NCBI GenBank assembly: GCA_025356335.1
Contig: JANXUF010000123.1
Span: forward strand, 1 to 64,000
Reading direction: 5' to 3'
Origin: Actinomycetes bacterium
GTDB taxonomy: Bacteria > Actinomycetota > Acidimicrobiia > Acidimicrobiales > Ilumatobacteraceae
Length of the DNA stretch: 64,000 bases
Shown piece after piece: positions 49,894-59,173 of this stretch. The stretch's first letter is position 1. Each line of letters begins with the position of its first letter. A program made the position numbers and the translations under genes. Below the pieces are notes generated by a model. That model was not told the origin of the DNA. It did no database searches and was given only the letters and a program-made list of their open reading frames with translations.

Positions 49894-51264
49894 CTAGTCG
49901 CCTGACATCGTGACGTCGTTGACCACCAGGGTGAGGCCGGCGGCACCCATCGGCAGCCAGTCGACATCTCCTCCGACCTCGGCGACGTCGAGCAGCATGC
50001 GCTGCAAGGTCGAGGCGATGGTGAACTCTTTGACCGGTTCGGCGAGCGCGCCGTTGCGGATCATCACGCCGGAGGCACCGGTCGAGAAGTCTCCTGACAC
50101 GGCGTTGACACCGGAGTGCAGGCCCATGACGGACTGGATCAGTACGGCGTCGCCGAGCCCGGAGACGATGTCGGCTTGCGACCGCGAGCCGGGCTGCAAC
50201 TGCAGCGCCAGACAACCGCAGCCTGGCGTTCCCTTGAAGCCGCCACGGACGGCATTGCCGGTCGACGCCGTTCCGGCGCGGCGGCCGCTGTAGCTGGAGT
50301 GCACGAACTGCTTCAGTACGCCACCCTCGATGAGCACATTGCGACGGGCAGCAAGCCCTTCGCCGTCGACATCCGTTGCGCTGTAGGCCAGCGGGTTCGT
50401 CGGATCGTCGACGAGCGTGACGAACGGGTTGGCGACGGTCTCTCCGAGACGGTTGGCGAACAGCGAGCGGCCTTTGATCACGGCCTCGCCGTTCAGCGTC
50501 GACGAGATGACCCCGAGGAACTGGGCGGTGACGAACGGGTCCAGTACGACCGTCAGGCGACGGCTCTTCGGCTTCGTCGAACCGAGCATGCGGGTGGCTC
50601 GCTGCGCGGCTTCGAAGGCCGCCTTCTCGAGGTCGAGATCGCCGGGGTTGCGATCGACCGCGAAACCGAAGCCAGTATGGGTTTCCGGTCCGTCGTCGGC
50701 GAGCGTGCCGATCGAGACATAGCAGCCGTTCTCCCTGCCACTGGTGCGGATGCCGGTGGTCGAGGCGACAGCGACTTCGCCGCTGCCGTCCGCGTAGTTC
50801 GCCTCCTCGACACGAATACGCGAGTCGGCAGCGAGCGTCAGCCGTTCGAGTTGCTGGGCGAGGAATATCTTCGACTGCGTGCCGTAGGCGGCGAGCGCCT
50901 CGTTCCACAGATCGATCGGCTGTACGGGGACGCCGTCGGGCGTGGCGAGTGCCGCCCATTCGTCCGGCGTGCCGAACTCGACGTTGTCACGGGCTTCTGA
51001 CAGCACCTCGTCGACCGATGCCGGATCGAGCGTGCCGGCGTAGGCGAATCCGGTGCGACCGTTGCGGATCACGCGGATGCCGATGCCCTCCGACTGGGCG
51101 CTGGTGAACTGCTCGACCTCGCCCTCGTAGACGCGCACAGACGTTTCCTGGCCTCGGCTGACGTATGCCTCGACCTGCTCTCCGGCTTGAGCCTGGGCGA
51201 CGATCTTGTCGGCGAGTTCGATCAGTGCCGGGTCGACGGCGTGGGCACCGCGAGCCGTGCTCAC
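49894..51264 (-). CDS. tldE: TldE/PmbA-type subunit of TldD/E protease
   Basis: Predicted 456 residues from GTG 51264, overlapping the tldD stop (GTGA). TldE is the non-catalytic partner that builds the barrel through which unfolded peptides reach TldD. Typical segments: EAYVSRGQETSVRVYEGEVEQFTSAQSEGIGIRVI, GRTGFAYAGTL, ALADEPVKEF-like C-terminal VMIRNGALAEPVKEFTIAS. It lacks HExxxH, as expected. Downstream genes show no RiPP precursor. Confidence 0.9.
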   Translation of the reverse strand: MSTARGAHAVDPALIELADKIVAQAQAGEQVEAYVSRGQETSVRVYEGEVEQFTSAQSEGIGIRVIRNGRTGFAYAGTLDPASVDEVLSEARDNVEFGTPDEWAALATPDGVPVQPIDLWNEALAAYGTQSKIFLAQQLERLTLAADSRIRVEEANYADGSGEVAVASTTGIRTSGRENGCYVSIGTLADDGPETHTGFGFAVDRNPGDLDLEKAAFEAAQRATRMLGSTKPKSRRLTVVLDPFVTAQFLGVISSTLNGEAVIKGRSLFANRLGETVANPFVTLVDDPTNPLAYSATDVDGEGLAARRNVLIEGGVLKQFVHSSYSGRRAGTASTGNAVRGGFKGTPGCGCLALQLQPGSRSQADIVSGLGDAVLIQSVMGLHSGVNAVSGDFSTGASGVMIRNGALAEPVKEFTIASTLQRMLLDVAEVGGDVDWLPMGAAGLTLVVNDVTMSGD

Positions 51265-52664
51265 GACGCCGTCCCGCCGATCGTCAGCGACTTGACCCGC
51301 AGCGTTGGTTGGCCGTCGCCGACGGGCACGCCCTGGCCGTCTTTGCCGCAGGTGCCGGGGTTGCCCATCTCGAAGTCGTTACCGAGCATGTCGATGTCCT
51401 GCAGCACCTTCGGGCCGTTGCCGATGAGGTTGCCGGCTCGAAGCGGCTCGGTGATCTCGCCGTTCTCGATCAGGTAGGCCTCGTTCATGCCGAAGACGAA
51501 GTCGCCGCTGGCGGTGTTGACACTGCCGCCGCCGAGCTTGGCGACGTAGACGCCCTTCTCGGTCGAACGGACGATGTCGTCGGGATCGTCGGTGCCGTTG
51601 GTGACGAAGGTGTTCGTCATGCGGACCATCGGCAGGTGCATGTAGCTCTGGCGGCGACCGTTGCCAGACTGCGGCCGACCCTCTTTGCGGGCACGAAGGT
51701 AGTCCCACATGTAGTCGGTGAGGATGCCGTTCTCGATGAGCACGTTGCGCTGGCTGACGTGACCCTCGTCGTCGAAGCCGATGGCACCCCACTCGTCCGG
51801 CATCGTGCCGTCGTCGATCAGCGTGATGAAATCGGCGGCGACACGCTCACCGACGCGACCCTTGTAGACCGAACTGCCCTTGCCGACGAGATCGGCTTCG
51901 AGTCCGTGGCCACAGGCTTCGTGGAACAGCACCCCACCGCTGCCGGCCTTGATGACGACGGGCATCGAGCCACTCGGCGCCGGGCGGGCTTTGAGTTTGG
52001 TCAACGCCTGCTGCGCCGCGCGCTGGGCGACCTCTTCGACGTCGTAACGGTCGAACAGTTCGAAGCCGATGGTGTGTCCGAGCGAGTCGAAACCGGTCTG
52101 CATCCCGGCGTCACCGTTGGCGACGGCGCTGATGCGCAACAGTGTGCGGACCTGCTCGTCCTCGGCGAGGACACCCTCGGAGTTGGCGATCAGCACCTGC
52201 TTGCGGCTGTCGCCGTAGCCTGCCGACACCTGGACGATGGCGGATCCGCTGGTCCTGGCTGCTTCGTCGACCCGGCGCAGGATGTCGACCTTGGCGGCCT
52301 TGGTGATCGTGTCCGGATATTGCGTGACCGTGCCGACGCGGTGGTCCGCCTGGCGGGTCAGGGCAACCGTGCGGGTTCCGCCGCCGCCCTGGCTGGCAGC
52401 GGCACCGGCCGCATCGGCTGCGGCGCGCAAGCCGGCCTCCGACAGGTCTGCGGTGTGGGCGAATCCAGTGGTGTCACCCTTGACGACGCGGATGCCGGCC
52501 CCGCGGTCGCGACCGGATGTCACCTGTTCGATCTTGCCGTCGTCCAAGCCGGCAGACGTGGAACGCTTGTCCTCGGCGTAGACCTCGGCGAACTCGCCAC
52601 CGCTGCGCAGCGCCGACGACAGCACCCGCTCCAAGACATCATGGTCGATCAACGAGCTACTCAT
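51261..52664 (-). CDS. tldD: TldD-type metalloprotease subunit
   Basis: Predicted 467 residues. The metal site HEACGH (248-253, HExxxH) and the later Cys-containing NPGTCGKDGQG match TldD, the catalytic part of the TldD/TldE protease that trims leader peptides and degrades unfolded peptides. RVVKGDTTGFAHTADLSEA and YMWDYLRA fit the family. It is followed by tldE with a four-base overlap. Its start overlaps the first possible ATG of the divergent PAP2 gene by two bases. Confidence 0.95.
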   Translation of the reverse strand: MSSSLIDHDVLERVLSSALRSGGEFAEVYAEDKRSTSAGLDDGKIEQVTSGRDRGAGIRVVKGDTTGFAHTADLSEAGLRAAADAAGAAASQGGGGTRTVALTRQADHRVGTVTQYPDTITKAAKVDILRRVDEAARTSGSAIVQVSAGYGDSRKQVLIANSEGVLAEDEQVRTLLRISAVANGDAGMQTGFDSLGHTIGFELFDRYDVEEVAQRAAQQALTKLKARPAPSGSMPVVIKAGSGGVLFHEACGHGLEADLVGKGSSVYKGRVGERVAADFITLIDDGTMPDEWGAIGFDDEGHVSQRNVLIENGILTDYMWDYLRARKEGRPQSGNGRRQSYMHLPMVRMTNTFVTNGTDDPDDIVRSTEKGVYVAKLGGGSVNTASGDFVFGMNEAYLIENGEITEPLRAGNLIGNGPKVLQDIDMLGNDFEMGNPGTCGKDGQGVPVGDGQPTLRVKSLTIGGTAS

Positions 52665-52749
52665 GGGTCAACCCTACCGACGCATCAGCCTGGCGAAACC
52701 GGGCGAAACCGAGCGATGCCGGATCCACGTCGACGGGGCGACCGCCGGC

Positions 52750-53634
52750 ATGGCGAGGCTTGCGCTCCGCTTTCCCGTAACCTTCGACGTCGTGTCGGTG
52801 AAGTCGGTGGAACCCCAGGAGGTATCCGCCGACCACGACCGTCAGCCGGTGCTGCGCTGGTGGAAGGAAGCGCTCATCGTCGTCGCTTTCTACGTCATCT
52901 ACAGCTTCAGCCGCAACCTCTTCGGATCGGCGCATGTCGCCAAGGGATCACTGCCGCTGAAGGCGTTCGACAACGCCATCCGTGTCATTCACCTCGAGCA
53001 GCGCCTGCACATCTTCCACGAAGCACAGATCCAGGCGTGGTTCGCCGGCGACAAGCTCTTCTTCCAGTTCTGGAACACGTTCTACGGGACGGCGCACTTC
53101 TTCGTCACCATCGGCGTTTTCATCTGGATGTTCTTCCGTGACCGCACCCACTTCACGCACTCGCGCAACGCACTGGCGTTCACCACGGCGATCGCCATCG
53201 TCGGGTTCTCGCTCTTTCCGCTGATGCCGCCGCGCCTGCTGGAGAACACCGGCCGCTACGGCGGTGCCGCAATCGCCCAGCAGCAGGGCCGCCCTGCCTA
53301 CGGATTCCACGACACGATCGAGGAGTACGGCGGCCCGTGGTCGTTCGACTCCGGTGCCGGCGCCAAGGTCTCCAACCAATACGCAGCGATGCCCAGCTTG
53401 CACATCGCCTGGGCGACATGGACCTGCATCGTCGTCTGGCGCATCGTCAAGCGCAAGTGGCTCCGCGGCCTGCTCCTGCTGTACCCACTCGCCACGCTGT
53501 TCTGCATCGTCGTCACCGCCAACCACTACTTCACCGATGCCATCGGAGGATTGCTGCTGCTCGCGATCGGTTGGCTCAGCGGGATGCAGTTCGACCGCTG
53601 GAACGACCAGCGTCTGGCCCGTAAATACGGATAG
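52750..53634 (+). CDS. PAP2-superfamily membrane phosphatase/transferase
   Basis: About 294 residues from ATG 52750; an ATG at 52663 is possible but runs into tldD. Six membrane helices are visible. The PAP2 motifs are split as in AUR1/inositol-phosphoceramide-synthase-like proteins: PSLHIAWATW (catalytic His of motif C2) and NHYFTDAIGG (C3, His and Asp). The segment FNTF...YGTAHFF between helices fits the same subgroup. It likely dephosphorylates or transfers headgroups on a membrane lipid. Just upstream of dxs, it might take part in isoprenoid phosphate turnover, but this is a guess. Confidence 0.85.
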   Translation: MARLALRFPVTFDVVSVKSVEPQEVSADHDRQPVLRWWKEALIVVAFYVIYSFSRNLFGSAHVAKGSLPLKAFDNAIRVIHLEQRLHIFHEAQIQAWFAGDKLFFQFWNTFYGTAHFFVTIGVFIWMFFRDRTHFTHSRNALAFTTAIAIVGFSLFPLMPPRLLENTGRYGGAAIAQQQGRPAYGFHDTIEEYGGPWSFDSGAGAKVSNQYAAMPSLHIAWATWTCIVVWRIVKRKWLRGLLLLYPLATLFCIVVTANHYFTDAIGGLLLLAIGWLSGMQFDRWNDQRLARKYG

Positions 53635-53647
53635 CGTAAAAACTCGC

Positions 53648-55597
53648 ATGGAGCTCGAATCGATCAGTCAACCCTCAGATTTGCGGTCACTGAACGAAAC
53701 TGATCTGCAGGAATTGTGCGGCGAGATCCGTGACTTCATCGTCCAGGCGGTCTCCGAGCACGCAGGTCACCTCGGTTCGAATTTAGGTGCCGTTGAACTG
53801 ACGTTGGCGTTGCACCGTGTCTTCGACTCACCGACGGATGCAATCCTCTGGGACACCGGCCATCAGTCGTACGTGCACAAGCTCGTCACAGGGCGACAGA
53901 AGGGTTTCGAACGTCTTCGTCAGGCAGGCGGGCTGTCCGGGTACCCGAGTCGCGAGGAGAGCAAGCACGACTTCGTCGAGAACAGCCACGCGTCGACCAT
54001 CCTGTCGTACGCCTACGGTCTCGCTGTCGCCCGTGACTCCGGAGCGGACCCGGGGCGCCGTCACATCGTTGCGGTCATCGGCGACGGCTCGATGACCGGC
54101 GGTATGGCATACGAGGCGCTGAACAACCTCGGCCACAGCAAGCGCCGGGTGATCATCGTGCTCAACGACAACGGCCGTTCGTACGCACCGACGATCTCCA
54201 ATCTGACGGCGTCGACACCGAGCCGCGAGATCAGCGAAGCGTCGGCTGGGCCGGAGGGTCTGACGTCCCGAGTCGGCAGCAAGCTCACCCACACGCTGAC
54301 CACGATCCGCCTCAACCCGACCTATGTGCGCCGGCAGCGCCGCCTGGAAAATTTCCTGCGCGGACTGCCGGTCGTCGGCACTCCCGCAGAGCGCGGCATG
54401 GAGGCGTTCAAGGCAGCCGTTCGCGAGTTCCTGCAGCCGCCTGCGTTCTTCGAGGCGCTCGGTGTGCGCTACGTGGGCCCGATCGATGGTCACAACATCG
54501 AAGAACTGGAGACCGCCTTCGGGAACGCCATCGAATTGTCGAACGAAGGACCGATCGTCGTCCACGTCGTCACCCAGAAGGGCCGCGGCTATCCGCCGGC
54601 GGAAGACGACGACGAGAAGCACCTGCACGACGCACCGGTGTTCGATCCGCTGACCGGGCCGCCCAAGGCGTTGCCGACCGGGTACACGCAGGTCTTCGCC
54701 GAGTCGATCATCAAAGAGGCGGAGGCAGACAGCCGCATCGTGGCGATCACTGCTGCGATGCCGGGCCCGACCGGATTGTTGCCGTTCCAGGTGCGCTTCC
54801 CCGATCGCTTCTTCGACGTCGGGATCGCTGAGCAACATGCCGTCACCGGTGCTGCGGGGATGGCGATGGGCGGTCTGCGCCCGTTCGTGGCGATCTACTC
54901 GACGTTCCTCAACCGTGCGTGGGACCAGGTCGTCTACGACGTCGCCCTGCACCGCCTCCCGGTCGTCTTCTGCCTCGACCGTGCCGGGATCACCGGCGAC
55001 GACGGGCCGAGCCACCACGGCGTCTACGACATGGCGCTGCTGACGAAAGTGCCGGGGATGACCGTGCTTGCTCCGTCGAGCGCCCAAGAATTGCAGCAGA
55101 TGATGCACGATGCCGTCAGCATCGCCGACAGCGGCCCTGTCGCGATCCGCTATGCCCGCGGTTCGGCTACCCAGGTCGGCGAGCACGACGTGGGAAGCGG
55201 GCTGCTCGCCAGACAGGTAAGACAGGGCGACGGTTCGGTGTGCGTCCTCGGCGTCGGCAAACTGCTGAACAACGCCGTCAAGGCTGCACAGACGCTGGAG
55301 GCCGAGGGACTGTCGGTCACCGTCTGGGACGTGCGCTGCTGTGCGCCGCTCGACGACCGCATGATCGCTGATGCCGCCCGTCACGACCATGTCATCACCG
55401 TCGAGGACGGTGTCCGCGAGGGCGGCGTCGGGATGAGCATCGCCGACCGCATCCACGAGATCGCCGACGTCCACGTCGAATCGCTCGGTATCCCGACACG
55501 GTTCGTCCCGGCCGGCAAGGCGGAGCGAATTCTTGCCGGGCTCGGCCTCGACGCTGACGGTATCTGCAACGCGATTCGTGCCGCCGCCGCCCGCTGA
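53648..55597 (+). CDS. dxs: 1-deoxy-D-xylulose-5-phosphate synthase
   Basis: Predicted 649 residues from ATG 53648 (MELESISQPSDLRSL). Thiamine-diphosphate enzyme that condenses pyruvate with glyceraldehyde 3-phosphate in the first step of the MEP isoprenoid pathway. Conserved: His41 (SEHAGHLGSNLG), DTGHQSYVHK, ThDP motif GDGSMTGGMAYEALNN (145-160), YVGPIDGHN, FDVGIAEQHAVTGAAG (catalytic Glu) and DRAGITGDDGPSHHG. Length is canonical. It is followed after 21 bases by the HisN-type phosphatase. Confidence 0.97.
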   Translation: MELESISQPSDLRSLNETDLQELCGEIRDFIVQAVSEHAGHLGSNLGAVELTLALHRVFDSPTDAILWDTGHQSYVHKLVTGRQKGFERLRQAGGLSGYPSREESKHDFVENSHASTILSYAYGLAVARDSGADPGRRHIVAVIGDGSMTGGMAYEALNNLGHSKRRVIIVLNDNGRSYAPTISNLTASTPSREISEASAGPEGLTSRVGSKLTHTLTTIRLNPTYVRRQRRLENFLRGLPVVGTPAERGMEAFKAAVREFLQPPAFFEALGVRYVGPIDGHNIEELETAFGNAIELSNEGPIVVHVVTQKGRGYPPAEDDDEKHLHDAPVFDPLTGPPKALPTGYTQVFAESIIKEAEADSRIVAITAAMPGPTGLLPFQVRFPDRFFDVGIAEQHAVTGAAGMAMGGLRPFVAIYSTFLNRAWDQVVYDVALHRLPVVFCLDRAGITGDDGPSHHGVYDMALLTKVPGMTVLAPSSAQELQQMMHDAVSIADSGPVAIRYARGSATQVGEHDVGSGLLARQVRQGDGSVCVLGVGKLLNNAVKAAQTLEAEGLSVTVWDVRCCAPLDDRMIADAARHDHVITVEDGVREGGVGMSIADRIHEIADVHVESLGIPTRFVPAGKAERILAGLGLDADGICNAIRAAAAR

Positions 55598-55618
55598 CGC
55601 AACGACGCCGGAGCCACG

Positions 55619-56410
55619 ATGACCCTCGATCCCGAACAACTGCGCGCCGAATTGGCGTTTGCCGTGCGGCTTGCCGACCTCGCAGATGCCGAGACGCTTC
55701 CCCGCTATCTCGCCAAGTCGTTCACCGTCGATCACAAACGCGATCACAGCGAGGTCACCGAGGCAGACCGCACCGCAGAACAGGTGATTCGTGACCACGT
55801 CCTCGCCGAACGGCCGGCGCATGCACTCTTCGGCGAAGAGCACGGGCTGATCGGGCCGCAGGATTCGCCATGGAAATGGATCATCGATCCGATCGACGGC
55901 ACGTCCAACTTCGTACGCGGCATTCCGGTGTGGGCAACACTGATCGGCCTCACCTACCAGGGTGAGTCGGTGATCGGTGTCGTCTCCGCCCCGGTCTTCG
56001 GCCGGCGCTGGTGGGCTGCTCTCGGCCTCGGCGCGTTCGTCGGGACATCGGCGATCGGCGACCGGGGGACACCGATCCACGTCTCGGCGATCGACCGGCT
56101 CGAAGAGGCACAGGTGTCGGTGACGCTGAGCAGCGGGTGGGACGATCTCGGGCTGACCGAGACGATCGTCGACTACCAGGCCAAGGCGTGGCGAACACGC
56201 GGATTCGGGGACTTCTGGCAGCACATGCTCGTCGCCGAGGGGGCCGTCGAGGTCGCCGTCGACGCAGTCGGTCTGCAACCGTACGACCTCGCAGCCGTCA
56301 AGATCATCGTCGAGGAGGCCGGCGGCACGTTCACCGACCGTCATGGTGTTTCGACGTATCTGTCCGACACCGCCATCAGTACGAACGCCAGGGTCCCCGG
56401 TCCGTTCTGA
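55619..56410 (+). CDS. hisN: Inositol-monophosphatase-family phosphatase, probably histidinol-phosphatase
   Basis: Predicted 263 residues. Metal-binding motifs: GEEHG (Glu73/74), WIIDPIDGTSNFVRG (Asp90, Asp93) and LQPYDLAAVKIIVEEAGG (Asp). The pattern VDHKRDHSEVTEADRTAEQVIR and GDFWQHMLVAEGAVEVAVD is characteristic of actinobacterial HisN, which removes phosphate from histidinol phosphate. A general inositol or sulfur-nucleotide phosphatase cannot be fully excluded. Probably co-transcribed with dxs. Confidence 0.85.
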   Translation: MTLDPEQLRAELAFAVRLADLADAETLPRYLAKSFTVDHKRDHSEVTEADRTAEQVIRDHVLAERPAHALFGEEHGLIGPQDSPWKWIIDPIDGTSNFVRGIPVWATLIGLTYQGESVIGVVSAPVFGRRWWAALGLGAFVGTSAIGDRGTPIHVSAIDRLEEAQVSVTLSSGWDDLGLTETIVDYQAKAWRTRGFGDFWQHMLVAEGAVEVAVDAVGLQPYDLAAVKIIVEEAGGTFTDRHGVSTYLSDTAISTNARVPGPF

Positions 56411-56475
56411 AACAGGCGGTCAAACACAACGGCGGTCGCACCGGAGTGTGGTGGCGACGGCTACGGGTGTCAGGG

Positions 56476-56528
56476 CACTCGGGTGCTGCGATGACACTCG
56501 GGTGCTGCGATGACACTCGGGTGCTAGG
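56476..56528. repeat. Three tandem copies of a 19-base unit
   Basis: CACTCGGGTGCTGCGATGA occurs at 56476-56494 and 56495-56513, with a third, partial copy from 56514 that runs to the kynureninase stop. It lies between convergent hisN and kynU. Each unit contains CACTCGGGTG, itself a near-palindrome, so the array may serve as a weak terminator. Confidence 0.8.
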
Positions 56529-57675
56529 TGACAGCGGCGCGGACCTGGAACTCGTGGCGCTTGTACGTCCCGTCGACCATCAGTTGTTCGAGTCGATCGA
56601 CGGCTGCTTCGAGGTCGGCGATCGTCAGGTACAGCGGTGCGAAACCGAAGCGGCAGAGGTTCGGTTCACGGAAGTCGCCGACGACACCGACGCTGATTGC
56701 CGCCTGCACGATCGCATAGGCCTCGTCGTGGGCGAGCGAGACATGGCTCCCGCGTTCGGCTGCAGCTCGCGGGGTGGCAACGATGAATCCGTGCCGGCGA
56801 AGTCTGGCATCGGCGAGTTCGATGAATCGCCCGGTGAGCGCCGTACTGTGCGATCGCAGCGCCGCCATGTCGGCGCCGTCGAAGGCGTCGAGCGCATGGT
56901 CGAGGACTGCCAGCGCGACCACCGGTGGCGTTCCGGAGAGCATCTTGCGGATCGAGGGCGCAGGCCGGTGGTACTCGTCCATCGAGAACGGATCGGCGTG
57001 CCCGACCCAGCCGGAGATCGGCTGCTCGATCGCCTCGACGTGACGGTCGGCGACGTAGGCGAATGCCGGTGATCCTGGACCGCCGTTGAGATACTTGTAT
57101 GTACAGCCGACGGCGAGATCGACGTTGCACTCGTCGAGGTGCAGATCCATCGCCCCGGTCGAGTGCGACAGGTCCCAGAGCATCACCGCACCTGCCTCGT
57201 GCACCGCAGCGGTGACCGCACGCATGTCGTGACGCCGGCCGCTGCGATAGTCGACATGACACAGCGACACGACCGCCGCCTGTTCGCTCACTGCCGATGC
57301 GGCCTCGGCCGACGGCACGGCGCGGACACTGGCACCGAATTGCCTGGCAACGCTGTCGATCACATGACGGTCCGTCGGGAACTGCCCCGTTTCGGTGACG
57401 ATCTCCAACCGGCCTGGACGCAGGTGCATCGCCGCCGACAGCAGCTTGTAGAGCCAGATCGTCGTCGACTCACCCACGACGGTCTGCCCAGCGGCGGCAC
57501 CGATCAACGGAGCGATGCGCTCTCCGACGGTGATCGGCGCGTCCCACCAACCACGGCTGTTCCATGCACCGATGAGCTGGCCGTCCCATTCGTCGGCGAC
57601 AAAACGGGCGATGCGGCCGAGCACATCGCCTTGCGGTGGGCCGAGTGAATTGCCGTCGAGGTAGATCCGCTTCAC
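56524..57675 (-). CDS. kynU: Kynureninase
   Basis: Predicted 383 residues. PLP enzyme that cleaves kynurenine to anthranilate and alanine. IYLDGNSLGP at the very start is the usual N-terminal core; the longer leader of many kynureninases is absent. WWDAPITVGERIAPLIGA, LWDLSHSTGAMDLHLDECNVDLAVGCTYKYLNGGPGSPAF (Lys194 binds PLP), GWVGHADPFSMD and a C-terminal RFGFAPLYLTIADL are all typical. No tryptophan dioxygenase or formamidase is nearby. Confidence 0.93.
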   Translation of the reverse strand: MKRIYLDGNSLGPPQGDVLGRIARFVADEWDGQLIGAWNSRGWWDAPITVGERIAPLIGAAAGQTVVGESTTIWLYKLLSAAMHLRPGRLEIVTETGQFPTDRHVIDSVARQFGASVRAVPSAEAASAVSEQAAVVSLCHVDYRSGRRHDMRAVTAAVHEAGAVMLWDLSHSTGAMDLHLDECNVDLAVGCTYKYLNGGPGSPAFAYVADRHVEAIEQPISGWVGHADPFSMDEYHRPAPSIRKMLSGTPPVVALAVLDHALDAFDGADMAALRSHSTALTGRFIELADARLRRHGFIVATPRAAAERGSHVSLAHDEAYAIVQAAISVGVVGDFREPNLCRFGFAPLYLTIADLEAAVDRLEQLMVDGTYKRHEFQVRAAVT

Positions 57676-57711
57676 CGCCGCGAAGTTAGTCCGCGCTCCG
57701 AGGCCTGCGAC

Positions 57712-58386
57712 TCACCCGCTGGAGACGACCTTCGACTTGACCGTCTTGTGGCCCTTGTTGACGGCGACGACGTAGTACGTATGCGAGCCATTGCAGTCGC
57801 GGCTGAAGGTTTCCGAACCCGTCGCCGGCAGGCCGCTGCTGTTCGCGCCGTCGACATTGTCCACTGCGTCGTAGATCATGTCGAACGGCCCGGTGATCTT
57901 CCAGCTGACCTTCACGGTCGGCTTCGGAGGCACCACCACGAAGCTGACACCAGGAGCGACGGTCGTCGAAGGGCAATTGTCGGCGCTGACGGAGAAGGAT
58001 GCGAACACCGGCCCGGAGGCTGACGTCGGCGGAGTGGTCTTGGCGGTCGTCGTGGTCGTTTTCGCAGAGGTCTTCTGGGTCGTCTTGGCGGTCGTCGGCG
58101 GTGTCGTGGCGACGGGCGGAGAGGTGGAGTCATCCGTCGGGGCCAGCGTCAGCGGAACGGTCGCCGCCGGGGTCGATTCACCGACGGTCGTGGCGGCGAC
58201 TGTCGTGTCCGGCAGGGTCGTCCCCCCGAGCGTGGTGGCGACGACGGTGGTCGCCGGCAGCGTCGTTCCCGCGAGCGTGGTCGCAACTCCGGTGTTGTCC
58301 GTCGCCTTCGAAACAAGGCTGCTCGAACACGCGGCGAGCAGCACCCCGATCGAGCCGAACAGCAGTACCACGCGGATTTTCCTCAT
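57712..58386 (-). CDS. Thr-rich secreted lipoprotein
   Basis: Predicted 224 residues from ATG 58386 after GAGGTGAGGGAC. Signal peptide MRKIRVVLLFGSIGVLLAAC with lipobox Leu-Ala-Ala-Cys. The next 115 residues are a Thr/Ala/Pro stalk with degenerate repeats of TTLPATTV type. A C-terminal beta-sandwich-like domain (about 125-224) has two cysteines (DNCPST and RDCNGSHTY), resembling Ig/PKD-like modules. Probably a surface-exposed adhesin-like or stalk protein; no known family. Confidence 0.75.
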   Translation of the reverse strand: MRKIRVVLLFGSIGVLLAACSSSLVSKATDNTGVATTLAGTTLPATTVVATTLGGTTLPDTTVAATTVGESTPAATVPLTLAPTDDSTSPPVATTPPTTAKTTQKTSAKTTTTTAKTTPPTSASGPVFASFSVSADNCPSTTVAPGVSFVVVPPKPTVKVSWKITGPFDMIYDAVDNVDGANSSGLPATGSETFSRDCNGSHTYYVVAVNKGHKTVKSKVVSSG

Positions 58387-58491
58387 GTCCCTCACCTCAT
58401 ACGTCAAGAGCGAGTGTGCCACGTCCGGATACGCGCGGCGATGACACCCGCGTCACCATCTCGTGAACGCCGTCAGCCTCGTGGCGGTCGG

Positions 58492-59136
58492 CTACGAGTA
58501 GAAAGGGTTCTCGCCGGTGGCGTGATCGGTGATGTCGCGCACCCGTTCGATCTCCGGGATCTGCTCCGTGAGCATGGTCTGCACGCCCTCGAGCATCGTC
58601 ATCTTGCTCATCGAACACCCGTGGCATCCGCCACCCATCGTCAGATAGGCGGTGCCTTCGTTGTCGTGACCGACATAGGTGACGAAACCGCCGTGAGCGG
58701 CGAGCGCCGGATTGACCTCGGCTGCAACAACGGTTTCGATTCGTGCCGAAACCTCGTCGTCGAAGACCAATCCCTCGGGACGCAGCGTCGCCGGTGTATT
58801 CGGATTGCGCAGCACGAGACCCGTCGAATCGGCATAGTCGAGCGTTGCACCCGACAGGAATTCGACATCCTCTCCGGGGACGATGATCCGCAGACCGTCG
58901 ATCGTGCGGACCTCGTCGGAGAACAGCGCCTTGCGGAACTCGTCGAAGCTGAGGTCGTAGCGGAAGGCCTCGCCAGGTTCGGAAATGATCTCGACGCGCA
59001 AGCCATATTTCTCCGGCTCGGTTTCATCGCTGCGAAGCTCGATCAGTTTCTCCTGCGCTGCTGCGGTGATCGCCAAGATCGGGTCGCTGATCACGGAACC
59101 GGCAAACGGCGAGGTCGGTGCTGCATCCAAACTCAT
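58492..59136 (-). CDS. NfuA-like Fe-S cluster carrier (A-type domain plus NifU C-domain)
   Basis: Predicted 214 residues. The N-terminal half (about 20-110) is an IscA/HesB-like fold (ITAAAQEKLIELRSDE, GLRVEIISEPGEAFRYDLSFDE) without the conserved cysteines, as in E. coli NfuA. The C-terminal half is a NifU domain with the cluster-binding CxxC in GGGCHGCSMSK. It delivers Fe-S clusters to apo-proteins. The stop comes soon after TGENPFYS. A protein with the eukaryote-like Nfu N-terminal domain is encoded 2 kb away. Confidence 0.88.
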   Translation of the reverse strand: MSLDAAPTSPFAGSVISDPILAITAAAQEKLIELRSDETEPEKYGLRVEIISEPGEAFRYDLSFDEFRKALFSDEVRTIDGLRIIVPGEDVEFLSGATLDYADSTGLVLRNPNTPATLRPEGLVFDDEVSARIETVVAAEVNPALAAHGGFVTYVGHDNEGTAYLTMGGGCHGCSMSKMTMLEGVQTMLTEQIPEIERVRDITDHATGENPFYS

Positions 59137-59173
59137 ATCCCGAGGCTACCGGCGGGCGGCTAGCGTTCGCCGC

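Noticed and set aside
48962-50959. 665-codon minus-strand open frame opposite an SDR and overlapping tldE
   Set aside because: Arg-rich low-information translation; both overlapped genes have full motif sets.
51165-53141. 658-codon plus-strand open frame opposite tldD
   Set aside because: Antisense to a canonical TldD with an intact HExxxH site; the composition is that of a shadow frame.
53828-56344. 838-codon open frame on the minus strand opposite dxs and hisN
   Set aside because: It is the antisense shadow of two clearly conserved genes in high-GC DNA; its translation is rich in Arg, Asp and His and has no domain.
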